Counted from the first letter of the stretch, positions 49,576-59,268 are shown. The stretch is DNA of 64,000 nucleotides from CAZAYY01 sp964489525 (GCA_964489525.1 CAZAYY010000013.1:1-64000); one strand, 5' to 3'. Numbers and translations: made by a program. Notes: generated by a model not told the origin, from the sequence alone.

Positions 49576-50805
49576 TTAACGGGAACCGACGCCCAGCGCA
49601 ACCTCTAAACGGCGGCTGGCGTAAGAAAGCCCGTAACTGAAGATAAAGTAAAACAAGGAAATGAACAAAAAGACTTCTTTTTGGGTTCCGATAAATTGAG
49701 GATTGGAAATCACTCCCCGCGCGATTCCCAATAAATCCAGCAAGCCAACAATGGCAACCAGACTGGTATCTTTAAATAAGGCGATGAACTGCCCAACCAG
49801 AACCGGAATGACGGTTCGCAGCGCCTGGGGCAAAATAATGAAAAGAGTCGTTTGAGTTTTGCTCAACCCCAAAGCATGGGCTGCCTCATACTGGCCTTTA
49901 GCAATTGCCTGAAGCCCGCCTCGAACATTTTCGGCAAGATAGGCAGCAGAAAAGAGGGTGATTCCAACCATTGCCCGGATAACCCGGTCTACCGTGACCC
50001 CCTGGGGCAGGAACAGGGGCAGCATAACCTGGGCCATGAACAGAACACTGATGAGAGGTACCCCTCGGATGATTTCTATGTAGGCAATGCTCAGACTGCG
50101 AATAACGGGCAGTTTGGACTGCCGCCCAAGCGCCAACAAAACCCCAATGGGGAATGAGAATATAATCCCGGCGAGCGCCAACAGCAAGGAAAGGAGCAAT
50201 CCTCCAAGGAATCGGGAGGGTATTTTGGGGAGAAAAGCCCCGGTTTCTGAGCCGATACCAACGATCACAATAATGATAACGGGTAAAAAAACAACCCACA
50301 GCCATCCAATCCACCGGTTGAGGGCAGGTTGCTGCCATCGGCCCAGCGCATAGCCGAGCAGCGCAGCACCGCTAACCGCCAGGATAGCCCCTCTTATTTC
50401 CAGGGAAAAACCCAATAATGCCAATAAAACTGGCCCTGCCAGCAAGACAAACCCAGCCTTTTGGCGGCTGCGCACCCAGACCCCCCACGAAAGGCCACCA
50501 ACAATTGCCAGCAGGTAGACTGCAAGCCAAACCCGCCACACCTGGTCGGTTTCACCAGCTACTGCACTGGGATACTGACCCACAAGAAACAAGCGAAGGT
50601 TGGCAGGAATGACATCCCACCGGGCGGTATTTAATGCCCAGTCCATCACAGCTTGCCCAACTGTAATCAACAGCCAGATGACCAATATCGTCAGCAGAGC
50701 GTTATACCAGGTATTCAGCAGGTTTTTTAATACCCAACCCAATGGGGTGGGGCGTTCAGTGGGTGGCGGTGGGATTGGGTTCGATTGTGTCAGGCTGGCC
50801 ATCAT
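49576..50805 (-). CDS. aapM: General amino-acid ABC transporter permease (AapM-like)
   Basis: This 409-residue permease has about three N-terminal TM helices, a large central region, and a HisM-type core at the C-terminus with the EAA-like loop GQYEAAHALGLSKTQTTLFIILPQALRTVIP. Long permeases of this kind are typical of AapQ/AapM rather than HisQM. It pairs with AapQ, whose stop overlaps its start by 1 nt. Confidence 0.9.
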   Translation of the reverse strand: MMASLTQSNPIPPPPTERPTPLGWVLKNLLNTWYNALLTILVIWLLITVGQAVMDWALNTARWDVIPANLRLFLVGQYPSAVAGETDQVWRVWLAVYLLAIVGGLSWGVWVRSRQKAGFVLLAGPVLLALLGFSLEIRGAILAVSGAALLGYALGRWQQPALNRWIGWLWVVFLPVIIIVIVGIGSETGAFLPKIPSRFLGGLLLSLLLALAGIIFSFPIGVLLALGRQSKLPVIRSLSIAYIEIIRGVPLISVLFMAQVMLPLFLPQGVTVDRVIRAMVGITLFSAAYLAENVRGGLQAIAKGQYEAAHALGLSKTQTTLFIILPQALRTVIPVLVGQFIALFKDTSLVAIVGLLDLLGIARGVISNPQFIGTQKEVFLFISLFYFIFSYGLSYASRRLEVALGVGSR

Positions 50806-52001
50806 TAACGCTCTACCAATTTGGTTTTTTGGTTATACCAGTTCATGAATAGTGAAGTCACCAGGCTGAAAAGCAGGTAGGTTGCCATCATGATGGCAGT
50901 CATTTCTACGGCTCGACCACTGGTGTTGATGATAGTGCCGTAAACATGGACGATATCTGGGTAGCCAATGGCTACTGCTAATGAGGAATTTTTGGTCAGG
51001 TTGAGATATTGGCTTGTTAGCGGTGGGATAATGACCCGCAGGGCCTGCGGAAAAATCACCAGGCGTAAAGTCTGGAATTGGGTGAGCCCAAGTGCACGAG
51101 CAGCCTCTCCCTGGCCTTTGGATACGGATTGGATCCCAGCCCGAACCACCTCACCCACAAAGGCAGCAGTGTAGAGAACCAACCCGGAAAGCAGTGCCAT
51201 AAATTCAGGTGTCAGGTTCTTTCCCCCAATGATATTAAACCCACGATCGGGAATTTGAGGAAAATCCAATGTGAGGGGTGGGGTGGAGAAAACCAACCAG
51301 CCAAGGATAGCAACCCCACCGAAAGTAACGAATGCCCACAGCGTAACCAGCGGCATGCGCCCGGTTTTTTTGCCGCGCTGCCGCAGAATATAGGCCGTTA
51401 CCACAGCAATTACCAATCCGCCTAATAGAATCAACCGGTAACTGCCAAAGGTCTCTCCAGGGATACCCCAGGGGATGCTGAACCCCCGGTTGCTTAGCAG
51501 GGTAGGTCCAATGGGAATAGATTCACGCACCGGGGGGAGGGTGATAAAGACCCCAAAATACCAGAAAACCAGCAGCACCAGTAATGGGATATTACGCATA
51601 AGCTCCACGAAAGCCAGCGATATTTTATTCACAAGCCAATTCGTGGAAAGTGTAGCAACACCAATCATAATTCCGAATATGGTTGAAAAGATGATGCCCA
51701 GGGCGGATACCAACAAGGTGTTTAAAACGCCCACATAAAAAGCCCGTAAAAAGGTATCCTGTCGGGTATATTCGATCAACCTTTCTCCAATATCAAAACT
51801 GGCAGTGGAGCTTAGGAATCTGAGGCTCAAAGGAATCCCCAGTTTTTGCAGGGATGTGCTCATGTTGGTGTAGAGCCAGAAAAACCCCAAGGCCACCAGG
51901 CTGAATACAAAAATTTGCGATAAGACAGCCAAAACCCGTTCGTCGCGAAGGATTTTTCGGATGTCTGGCCAATTTGTCTGTGAACTTGGTTTCAAAGTCA
52001 T
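50805..52001 (-). CDS. aapQ: General amino-acid ABC transporter permease (AapQ-like)
   Basis: This 398-residue permease begins with a cytoplasmic head and has about eight TM segments. Its HisM-type core carries the EAA loop GQGEAARALGLTQFQTLRLVIFPQALRVIIP and ends with LNLTKNSSLAVAIGYPDIV. The long insertion between helices is typical of AapQ. It follows aapJ after a GC-rich hairpin. Confidence 0.9.
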   Translation of the reverse strand: MTLKPSSQTNWPDIRKILRDERVLAVLSQIFVFSLVALGFFWLYTNMSTSLQKLGIPLSLRFLSSTASFDIGERLIEYTRQDTFLRAFYVGVLNTLLVSALGIIFSTIFGIMIGVATLSTNWLVNKISLAFVELMRNIPLLVLLVFWYFGVFITLPPVRESIPIGPTLLSNRGFSIPWGIPGETFGSYRLILLGGLVIAVVTAYILRQRGKKTGRMPLVTLWAFVTFGGVAILGWLVFSTPPLTLDFPQIPDRGFNIIGGKNLTPEFMALLSGLVLYTAAFVGEVVRAGIQSVSKGQGEAARALGLTQFQTLRLVIFPQALRVIIPPLTSQYLNLTKNSSLAVAIGYPDIVHVYGTIINTSGRAVEMTAIMMATYLLFSLVTSLFMNWYNQKTKLVER

Positions 52002-52020
52002 CCTGTGAATCTTAACTGGT

Positions 52021-52056
52021 CCAGGCCGGGGGACGTTTCAGCATCCCCCGGCCTGG
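52021..52056 (-). other. GC-rich stem-loop between aapJ and aapQ
   Basis: CCAGGCCGGGGGA and TCCCCCGGCCTGG form a perfect 13-bp stem around CGTTTCAGCA, with no T-run after it in the direction of transcription. Such stems between binding-protein and permease genes usually block 3'-to-5' mRNA decay and raise binding-protein levels. Confidence 0.75.
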
Positions 52057-52068
52057 GGTAGGATTGGT

Positions 52069-53157
52069 TTAGCGGAAAGGCATGGCGTACATTAAGCCGC
52101 CGTTGGTATACAGGTTATTCAAGCCGCGTGGAATGTAGGTGGGGGTGTTGGGCCCAAGATTGCGGTCGTAAATTTCACCGTAGTTCCCAAGGGTTTTGAT
52201 CACATTATAAGCCCAATCATTGCCGAGGCCAAGTTTTGCGCCCATTTCGCCTTCCAGGCCCAGCAGTTTGCGGACCGTTGGGTCATTGGAGGTCATAAAG
52301 GTGTCGATATTTGCCGAGGTAATCCCATATTCTTCTGCGGTCAGAAGCGCAAAAACTGTCCACTGAACAATGTCGAACCATTGGTCGTCGCCATGTCGAA
52401 CCATCGGTCCGAGGGGCTCTTTGGAAATGGTTTCATCGAGAATGACGTGGGCTGCCGGGTCGGCCATGATCGTGCGGCGCGAAACCAGGCCCGATTTATC
52501 CGTAGTGAATGCATCGCAGCGCCCTTCTTCATAAGCTGCGGCGGTGTTGTCGGCAGTGTCGAAGACCAGGGGGGTATAGGCAATACTGCGGGAGGCAAAC
52601 ACATCGGCAAGGTTAAGTTCGGTTGTTGTGCCAGCCTGGACACAAACGGTAGCACCATCCAGATCTTCCAGAGTTTCGATGCCGCTTTCCCCGCGCACCA
52701 TTAAGCCCTGGCCATCGAAGAAGGTTGTTTGGACAAAGTTGCCGCCCAGTTCCGTATCCCGGACCAGGGTCCATGTGGTATTTCGGCTCAGAACATCAAT
52801 CTCGCCCGTTTGCAGCGCGGTGAAGCGTTCCTGGGCGGTTACCGGGCGAATTTCCAGCTTGGATAAATCGTTAAAAATCGCCACAGTGAGTGCCCGGCAA
52901 AAATCAATATCAAAACCGGAGAAGCTGCCATCGGGGTTCAAATAACCGAAGCCTGGGACGGCCTGGTTGCCACCACAGATCAGTTTGCCCCGGTCCTGAA
53001 TGGTTTTCAGGGTTACCCCCCCGCCGGTAGGGGCAGCGGCCGCGGGGGCTTCTACAGTAACAATAACAGTTTCAACGAGGGTTTCTCCTGCGCAGCCAGT
53101 TACCGCCAGTGCAGCGATGAGCAACAATAACAGAATCAGCACACTTTTTTTGTTCAT
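52069..53157 (-). CDS. aapJ: Amino-acid ABC transporter substrate-binding lipoprotein (AapJ-like)
   Basis: This 362-residue protein has a lipoprotein signal (LAVTGC lipobox, Cys about 22), a short Ala/Pro linker, and a family 3 solute-binding fold: LICGGNQAVPGFGYLNPDGS, GFDIDFCRALTVAIF and GATVCVQAGTTTEL. It delivers L-amino acids to the AapQMP complex. ATG 53157 has AAAGGAG at the right distance; an in-frame ATG at 53214 would add a non-signal N-terminus. Confidence 0.93.
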   Translation of the reverse strand: MNKKSVLILLLLLIAALAVTGCAGETLVETVIVTVEAPAAAAPTGGGVTLKTIQDRGKLICGGNQAVPGFGYLNPDGSFSGFDIDFCRALTVAIFNDLSKLEIRPVTAQERFTALQTGEIDVLSRNTTWTLVRDTELGGNFVQTTFFDGQGLMVRGESGIETLEDLDGATVCVQAGTTTELNLADVFASRSIAYTPLVFDTADNTAAAYEEGRCDAFTTDKSGLVSRRTIMADPAAHVILDETISKEPLGPMVRHGDDQWFDIVQWTVFALLTAEEYGITSANIDTFMTSNDPTVRKLLGLEGEMGAKLGLGNDWAYNVIKTLGNYGEIYDRNLGPNTPTYIPRGLNNLYTNGGLMYAMPFR

Positions 53158-53426
53158 ATTTAATCTCCTTTCGATTAGTTCAGAATTTCTTTGAATAGAT
53201 AGTTTGCGGTACATTTAGATGTTCTCTACACCTCCTTTGGGTGGTTTTCTGGGTGGCGTTTGCTTAAGAGTATTGGTATTTGCGAAGGGTAATATCACTC
53301 GCAATACCTTTAGTAAGGAAGCGAATTGCAGCTGGCCAGGCCAAGAAAAATCAGAGTATTAAGAAAACGGTTTTCACCAAGGTGAGTGCTTAGCAGCATT
53401 ATAGGATAAAACTGCCAACTACACAA
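53158..53426 (-). promoter_or_regulatory. Promoter and long leader of the aap operon
   Basis: On the minus strand, TATAAT (53403-53398) with TTGTGT (53426-53421) 17 bp upstream is a plausible promoter. Transcription from about 53391 leaves a leader of about 235 nt before aapJ. The leader has a perfect anti-16S match AAAGGAGGTG (53238-53229) not followed by a start codon at a normal distance. No known riboswitch was recognised. The rest of this 342-bp gap (53427-53499) shows nothing clear. Confidence 0.5.
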
Positions 53427-53499
53427 GTGTTAATTTTTGGTTAATGGAAGTTTTGGGAGATTTTAGCCCAATCTAGGTGCTCGGTTTTCTTCTTAGGGA

Positions 53500-53982
53500 T
53501 TATTCATCGGTGCTGATATCTGCCATTTGTGCTTGCGTCAGTGAGGTGAGGGCATCAACCGGCAAACGAATGTTCAGGCCTAGCTGCCCGCCAGAGATGT
53601 GAATTTCCTCGTATAAAATCGCTTCTTCGTCCAGTACCACTTCAAACCCGCGGTTGAGCAGCGCCAGCGGCGAAATCCCCCCGGCTTTCAGCCCGGTCAT
53701 TTTTTCCGCTTCGGCCTGGGTGGGTATGCTCAGTTTTTTTTCGCCAAGAAATTCGGCCAGGCGTTTCAGGTTGACAGACTTTGGGCCAGGGATTACGGCC
53801 AGAATCCCTTTGGCTTTTGGGTGGCTGCGCACAACCACAATGGTTTTAAACACAATACCGGGTTCTACACCCAGCATTTCAGCGGTTTCTCGTGCACCAT
53901 GCTTTTCTTCAGAAAGTTCAAAGACGGTGTATGGGATTTTGTGCGCATCCAGGATTCGGGTGACATTGTTACGGGCTGCCAT
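53500..53982 (-). CDS. ybaK: YbaK/EbsC-family aminoacyl-tRNA deacylase
   Basis: This 160-residue protein has the YbaK fold: ARNNVTRILDAHKIPYTVFEL, GVEPGIVFKTIVVV with the conserved catalytic Lys, AVIPGPKSVNLKRLAEFLG and MTGLKAGGISPLAL. Family members hydrolyse Cys-tRNA-Pro and so correct mischarging by prolyl-tRNA synthetase. ATG 53982 gives the normal length; upstream in-frame Met codons lie in the kinase gene. It follows the kinase by 13 nt. Confidence 0.92.
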   Translation of the reverse strand: MAARNNVTRILDAHKIPYTVFELSEEKHGARETAEMLGVEPGIVFKTIVVVRSHPKAKGILAVIPGPKSVNLKRLAEFLGEKKLSIPTQAEAEKMTGLKAGGISPLALLNRGFEVVLDEEAILYEEIHISGGQLGLNIRLPVDALTSLTQAQMADISTDE

Positions 53983-53995
53983 CGTTGCCTCGCTT

Positions 53996-55354
53996 TTACA
54001 AAGTGGGCAAAGAAAACTGGAACCTGGCTCCACCTGAGGGCACATTTTCTGCGTGCATCTGGCCGCCATGCGCTTCAACCAATCGCCGGGCAATCGCCAG
54101 GCCCAAACCTGTACCACCATCTTCTCTGGTTCGGGCTTTATCTGCCCGGTAGAACCGTTCAAATACATTTGGCAGCGATTCAGGCGGGATGCCAGGGCCA
54201 GAATCCACGATGGAAGTGGTGACCGATTGTTCCCCAAAGCCTACTTCGATCCAGATTTTCTGGTTTTCAGGTGTGTAGCGAATGGCGTTGCTCAACAGGT
54301 TAGACAAAACCTGTGCGATCCGGCTTGGGTCGGCCAGCACATCGGGACAGGTTTCAGGCAGGTTCATGATGATTTCAATGTTTTTGACCGAGGCCTGGGC
54401 GCTAAAATTCATCACGAATTCTTTGACCAAGCTGTTCATTCGGATGGGAACCTGTTCCAGGTGAAGCTGTCCCGCATCTGCCAAAGCCAGGGTGCGCAAA
54501 TCGTCCACCAAACGCTCCAAAATCTGGTTTTGGGCGAGCAGTGGGGCAAGATTCTCGCCTTCGAGTGGGAAAATGCCATCCTGCAAAGCCTCGATGTTGG
54601 CCCGTTGGACCGCCAGGGGCGTGCGCAGTTCGTGGGCAATATCGGCGGTCATGGCTTTGCGGTTGTTTTCAAGCCGGGAGAGTGATTCTGCCATGTGGTT
54701 AAAGGCATGTGCAAGGGCGCCAATTTCGTCCCGGCTCTGAATGTCTACCCGCTGGGCCAGGTCTCCGTTCGCCATGTGGGCCGCTGCCTGGGTCAGGGTT
54801 TGGATTGGGCGGGTAATTGCGTAGGCCAACCCTGAGGCCAGGATCAGGGAAATGACCCCAGCAATGATGGCTGCGGTCAGGGCAGCGTTTGTGGCCCGGT
54901 TGACCAGTGCATCGATGATTTCGCTGTTGAGTTGGGGGTCTGTTCCGGTATATAAATACCCTACGGTTTTCCCACTCATGGAAATTGGGACAGCGTTTTG
55001 AATTTCCTGGTTGTTTAAATTGGCAGGTCGCTGGATAGAGCCGGCATTAAATACCACGATGCCGTTTTCATCAGCAATAATGACGCTGCCACGCATGGCT
55101 GCCCAGCTTTGAGGGTTGTGCCTGGGATTGCCCATCATCATCGGCATTTCGACCACATCGGCCACGTTTGTCCAGCTGCCGTTTTGTTTGTAATAGGTTT
55201 CCAGCGAATTAACCAGGTTTTCCACGCCCATCATGCCGCCGCGTGCTGCAAACCGGCGGATTTCCGAATCTGCTCGCAAATTGGTGAGTAAGATCACCGT
55301 TCCGGTGGAGACAACCACCACCAATAAAAATGCTGCAATTAGCCGGGTGCGCAT
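53996..55354 (-). CDS. Sensor histidine kinase (BaeS-like)
   Basis: This 452-residue kinase has TM1 (5-24), a Met-rich extracytoplasmic sensor region (25-155), TM2 (about 157-181), HAMP (about 180-232) and HisKA with His241 in DIAHELRTPL. The HATPase has NLLSNAIRYTPENQK, DSGPGIP and GGTGLGLAIA. The Met-rich stretch VEMPMMMGNPRHN could bind a metal, but that is only suggestive. It starts directly after the regulator gene stop. Confidence 0.92.
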   Translation of the reverse strand: MRTRLIAAFLLVVVVSTGTVILLTNLRADSEIRRFAARGGMMGVENLVNSLETYYKQNGSWTNVADVVEMPMMMGNPRHNPQSWAAMRGSVIIADENGIVVFNAGSIQRPANLNNQEIQNAVPISMSGKTVGYLYTGTDPQLNSEIIDALVNRATNAALTAAIIAGVISLILASGLAYAITRPIQTLTQAAAHMANGDLAQRVDIQSRDEIGALAHAFNHMAESLSRLENNRKAMTADIAHELRTPLAVQRANIEALQDGIFPLEGENLAPLLAQNQILERLVDDLRTLALADAGQLHLEQVPIRMNSLVKEFVMNFSAQASVKNIEIIMNLPETCPDVLADPSRIAQVLSNLLSNAIRYTPENQKIWIEVGFGEQSVTTSIVDSGPGIPPESLPNVFERFYRADKARTREDGGTGLGLAIARRLVEAHGGQMHAENVPSGGARFQFSLPTL

Positions 55355-56041
55355 TTAATCCTTCCGAAAACGGTAGCCGATGCCAAATACGGTTTCGATA
55401 TACTGCGGGGTTTTGGGTTGGCGTTCAATTTTTGCCCGCAGGTTTTTGATATGGGCGTCAATGGTCCTTTCAAACCCCTCGTAAACGGTTCCTTCCCCCT
55501 GGCTGCTCTCTAACAGCTGCAGCCGGGTGAAAGCCCGGCCGGGCTGTTGGGCCATAGCAGCCAGCAGGTGAAACTCGGTGGGGGTCAGGTCAATGTTTTT
55601 ACCATCTTGCCGGACGCTGTATGCTTCCAGGTCAATTTCTAAATCCTGGATGCGAATGACCTGGCTTGCCTGGGGTCCGCTTTGGGTGCGGCGCAGCAGG
55701 CTGCGTACCCTGGCGACCACAATGCGCGGAGAGAAAGGCTTGGTAACATAGTCATCAGCCCCGAATTCCAGGCCGATTAATTGGTCGGCCTCATCAGCTC
55801 GGGCGGTGAGCATGATAATGGGCGTGTTGGCTTTGCGCCGGATTGCCCTGGCAACATCCAACCCATCCATACCGGGGAGGTTCAAGTCGAGAATAATCAG
55901 GTCGGGCTTGCGATGTTCCCAGGTTGAAAGGCCGGTGTCACCGCGATAAGCAGTCAGCACTTCGAACCCGGCCTTTTCCAGGTAGGCTCGTAGGACTTTA
56001 ACCAGTTCGACTTCATCTTCGATGATTAAGATTGTGCTCAT
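55355..56041 (-). CDS. OmpR-family response regulator (BaeR-like)
   Basis: This 228-residue regulator has a receiver domain with acidic residues 8-10, phosphoacceptor Asp52 in IILDLNLPG, and YVTKPF. A winged-helix domain (about 130-228) shows LTPTEFHLLAAMAQQPG and YIETVFGIGYRF. It is the first gene of a regulator-kinase-ybaK unit. The regulon cannot be deduced. Confidence 0.92.
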   Translation of the reverse strand: MSTILIIEDEVELVKVLRAYLEKAGFEVLTAYRGDTGLSTWEHRKPDLIILDLNLPGMDGLDVARAIRRKANTPIIMLTARADEADQLIGLEFGADDYVTKPFSPRIVVARVRSLLRRTQSGPQASQVIRIQDLEIDLEAYSVRQDGKNIDLTPTEFHLLAAMAQQPGRAFTRLQLLESSQGEGTVYEGFERTIDAHIKNLRAKIERQPKTPQYIETVFGIGYRFRKD

Positions 56042-56113
56042 GGGTTCATCTTACCGGCAGACTGTGAAGAAAGTGTGAACATTTGGTGAAAAGTTTGTGT
56101 TTTCTTCACCAGT

Positions 56114-58156
56114 TTACCCGTTCCGTTTGCCGCTCAATTTGCGCAAGGTGGATTGTGGTGATTTTTGGTCGGCTTCGGCCAGTAAGCCGCGCAGTTCAAA
56201 AATCTGGTCGCGGTAAGCAGCTGCCGTTTCAAACTCCAATGAAACCGCGGCTTCGCGCATTTTGGCTTCCAGCTCCCTGATTAAAGCTTCAATTTCACCT
56301 GTGGGTAGGCTTTCTGCCTTGCCTGCCTGGTAAGCAGGTTTGGTTTCAGCCACTGCGTGAAGATGAATCCGGTCAGAGAGATCGCGGACGGCTTTGTGGA
56401 TGGAGACGGGTGTAATCCCGTATTTCTCATTGTGGGCAATTTGCTTGGCTCTTCTGCGGTTGGTTTCGTCAATGGCTCGGCGCATGGAGTCGGTGATCTT
56501 GTCTGCATACATGATGACTTTACCCAGGATGTGCCGGGCTGCCCGTCCGATGGTCTGGATCAGGGCTGTGTCGGAGCGCAGGAAGCCTTCTTTATCTGCA
56601 TCCAAAATGGCCACAAGGGACACTTCGGGAAGATCCAACCCCTCGCGCAGCAGATTGATGCCGACAAGCACATCAAAAACACCCATTCGCAAGTCGCGCA
56701 AAATTGCGATTCTTTCTAAGGTTTCAACTTCTGAATGCAGGTACTGGACTTTGATACCCAGTTCCAACATATAATCGGCCAGTTTTTCAGCCATGCGTTT
56801 GGTCAGGGTGGTGACCAAAACGCGTTCGCCCCGGCCCGTTCGTTGGCGAATTTCGCTCACCAGATCGTCTATTTGCCCCTGAGTTGGGCGGATATCCACC
56901 TCAGGGTCTACCAGGCCGGTGGGGCGGATGATTTGTTCCACAATCGCATCCGCCCTGCCCATTTCATAAGGGCCGGGTGTGGCAGATGTGTAGACGGTGT
57001 AGCCCATTTTGTGTTCAAATTCATTGAAGGTCAGTGGGCGGTTGTCCATTGCAGAGGGCAGGCGGAAGCCATACTCCACCAGGGTCTCTTTGCGCGAGCG
57101 GTCACCATGGTACATCCCCCGAATTTGCGGAACGGTCATGTGCGATTCGTCCAGAATGAGCAAATATTCACTGGGCAGGTAGTCCATCAATGTCCAAGGG
57201 GGGGTGCCAGCGGCGCGTTGATCCATGTGCCTTGAGTAGTTTTCAATCCCGCTGCACGTACCAACTTCGCGCAGCATTTCCAGGTCGTAGCGGGTCCGTT
57301 GTTCAATCCGTTGGGCCTCCAGGTATTTTTCAGTGGCCCGGAAGTGGGTCAGGCGTGATTCTAGCTCCCGTTCAATGCCTGTGATGGCATCCTGAAGTTT
57401 TTCTTCATCCGTCACGAAATGCTTGGCCGGGAAAAGCTGCACCCGGGGCAGGTCGTCTCGCAGTTCACCTGTGAGGGCATCCAGTTGTAAAATTCTTTCG
57501 ATTTCATCTCCAAAGAATGTTACCCGGTAGATAAATTGGTCGTCATACCCTGGTGCAATATCCAGTGTATCCCCTTTCACTCGGAACATACCCGGGCGCA
57601 TATCCAGATCGTTGCGCTGGTAATGGCTTTCCACCAACTGGCGCAGCAGGGCGTTGCGCCGGTAGATGTGTCCCACCTCCAGCGGGATGACGCCTTTGTA
57701 ATAGGCTTCGGGGTTCGCTAAGCCGTAAATACACGAAACCGAGGCCACAATGATGACATCCCGACGGGACATAAGCGAGGCAGTGGCCGCCAGGCGCAGC
57801 CGGTCGATTTCTTCGTTGATATCGGTTTCTTTTTCGATATACAGGTCCTTGCGCGGGACATATGCCTCAGGTTGGTAGTAGTCGTAATAACTTACAAAAT
57901 ATTCCACTGCATTGTGTGGAAAGAAGTCTTTGAATTCAGCATACAGCTGGGCCGCCAACGTTTTGTTATGAGCCATTACCAGGGCTGGCATTTGGACCTC
58001 TTGAATTACCCGGGCAATGGTGTGGGTTTTTCCGGTGCCGGTTGCCCCAAGAAGTACCTGGTTGCGTTTGTTAACCCGAATGTTTTCAACAAGCTGACGG
58101 ATGGCTTCCGGCTGGTCGCCGGAGGGTTCGAATGGGGCTTTGATTTGAAATTCCAT
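56114..58156 (-). CDS. uvrB: Excinuclease ABC subunit B
   Basis: This 680-residue DNA-repair helicase-like protein verifies lesions handed over by UvrA and loads UvrC. It has Walker A LLGATGTGKTHTIAR, the beta-hairpin region YYDYYQPEAYVP, helicase motifs (ILDESHMTVPQI, TIGRAARH) and a C-terminal UVR domain (about 625-660). ATG 58156 begins MEFQIKAPFEPSGDQPEAI, the usual N-terminus; upstream codons overlap the PHP gene. No LexA-like box was seen in front of it. Confidence 0.96.
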   Translation of the reverse strand: MEFQIKAPFEPSGDQPEAIRQLVENIRVNKRNQVLLGATGTGKTHTIARVIQEVQMPALVMAHNKTLAAQLYAEFKDFFPHNAVEYFVSYYDYYQPEAYVPRKDLYIEKETDINEEIDRLRLAATASLMSRRDVIIVASVSCIYGLANPEAYYKGVIPLEVGHIYRRNALLRQLVESHYQRNDLDMRPGMFRVKGDTLDIAPGYDDQFIYRVTFFGDEIERILQLDALTGELRDDLPRVQLFPAKHFVTDEEKLQDAITGIERELESRLTHFRATEKYLEAQRIEQRTRYDLEMLREVGTCSGIENYSRHMDQRAAGTPPWTLMDYLPSEYLLILDESHMTVPQIRGMYHGDRSRKETLVEYGFRLPSAMDNRPLTFNEFEHKMGYTVYTSATPGPYEMGRADAIVEQIIRPTGLVDPEVDIRPTQGQIDDLVSEIRQRTGRGERVLVTTLTKRMAEKLADYMLELGIKVQYLHSEVETLERIAILRDLRMGVFDVLVGINLLREGLDLPEVSLVAILDADKEGFLRSDTALIQTIGRAARHILGKVIMYADKITDSMRRAIDETNRRRAKQIAHNEKYGITPVSIHKAVRDLSDRIHLHAVAETKPAYQAGKAESLPTGEIEALIRELEAKMREAAVSLEFETAAAYRDQIFELRGLLAEADQKSPQSTLRKLSGKRNG

Positions 58157-58160
58157 GATC

Positions 58161-59225
58161 TTATGCTCGTAAATAAATGGGGTTGCTGAAAATCCAACCC
58201 CTGCGCTGCCCAAGAAATTGGCGATAGGCTTCTACCCGGTATACACCCGGTTCTGTGGCGATGTGGGTGAAGTTTTCTCGTTTTTCCCAGGTCTTAATGA
58301 CCCGGCCGTTCAAGACCAGGTTGCATTCACATCGTTCTGGAAGACGCACCTGCAGGGTAACCCCACTGCCGAGGGCAATTTCATCCCCCATGACAGCCTG
58401 CCCATTTCCGCCCTGGGCACTGAAGCGAAAACCGCGGGTTGGGGCGGGCAGATCGTACCCAACAAAGGCGTGACCCTGTTTAAGCGCTGACAGTACGGCG
58501 GCTTTGTCTTTGTCAAAATCGCCGCTTAAGGGTTCGGGCAGTAACAGGTGGGTGTTGATACAGCGGAAGTGGAAGCTGTAAGGGAAAACATCCCGGCGTA
58601 AGGGTCCAAGTTTGCCATGAATGGCGTGGGCGTCAGAGCCTCCAATCGCGACAACTCTTAACCCTTGTCGGGTGAGTTCATCCCAATGGTTGAGAACATC
58701 TTCAAAAGGTGCAACGGCAACCCGTTCAGGGTTGTAGATGTGATACAAGATGTTGGGATACCCGGTCATGTAGCGTTTTAGTTCGGAAAGGTGATTCCAA
58801 AGCTCAATCCCGGTAAAGCCGCGCACATCCCAGCTGACCCAGGAAAGGTCATCTTCCCCGAACCTTGGGGCGGCCGGGTCGGTGGGGTGAGCCAGAAAGG
58901 TCAGGGCGCGGGCTTCGTTTGCTTTTTGAATCAAAATTTGAGGGTCATCGGCATAGGTGGCCAGCTCGTGGTTTGTGCCAAGGATGAGCAGGTGGTTTTT
59001 CTGTGGGTTCCTGTCCTGGTCATGGACTTCTTCTCCAACAAGGACCAGGACCCGTTTTTTCCCCTGTGAGTAATATCTTTCCATCCCTTTCACCAGGATG
59101 TTGTGATCTGTGATGTACACCACATCCACACCGGCTTCCAGGGCTGCTTCTGCGATATCTTTGTGCAGGCCGGTGCCATCGGAATAGCGGGTGTGCATGT
59201 GGATGTTTGCGACAATTTCAACCAT
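58161..59225 (-). CDS. PHP-domain metal-dependent phosphoesterase
   Basis: This 354-residue protein has an N-terminal PHP domain: NIHMHTRYSDGTG, VDVVYITDHNIL, LVGEEVHD, FLAHPTD and IGGSDAHAI supply the expected metal ligands. A C-terminal beta-rich region (about 265-354) has VTLQVRLPERCECNLVLNG. Such proteins hydrolyse phosphoesters of nucleotides or sugars; substrate unknown. Its stop is 4 nt before the uvrB ATG, so the two genes are probably cotranscribed. Confidence 0.85.
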   Translation of the reverse strand: MVEIVANIHMHTRYSDGTGLHKDIAEAALEAGVDVVYITDHNILVKGMERYYSQGKKRVLVLVGEEVHDQDRNPQKNHLLILGTNHELATYADDPQILIQKANEARALTFLAHPTDPAAPRFGEDDLSWVSWDVRGFTGIELWNHLSELKRYMTGYPNILYHIYNPERVAVAPFEDVLNHWDELTRQGLRVVAIGGSDAHAIHGKLGPLRRDVFPYSFHFRCINTHLLLPEPLSGDFDKDKAAVLSALKQGHAFVGYDLPAPTRGFRFSAQGGNGQAVMGDEIALGSGVTLQVRLPERCECNLVLNGRVIKTWEKRENFTHIATEPGVYRVEAYRQFLGQRRGWIFSNPIYLRA

Positions 59226-59268
59226 TTTTTACCTTTGCCTTAAAACAAGCCCCGACCAGGATTGGATG

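Noticed and set aside
53158..53403. Known riboswitch in the aap leader
   Set aside because: No conserved core of a glycine, lysine, glutamine or other familiar amino-acid riboswitch could be recognised by eye.
53983..54237. Longer N-terminus for YbaK
   Set aside because: The extra 85 residues are the kinase gene in another frame; YbaK homologues begin near the Met at 53982.
54053..54685. 210-codon plus-strand frame
   Set aside because: It is the complement of the histidine kinase catalytic region.
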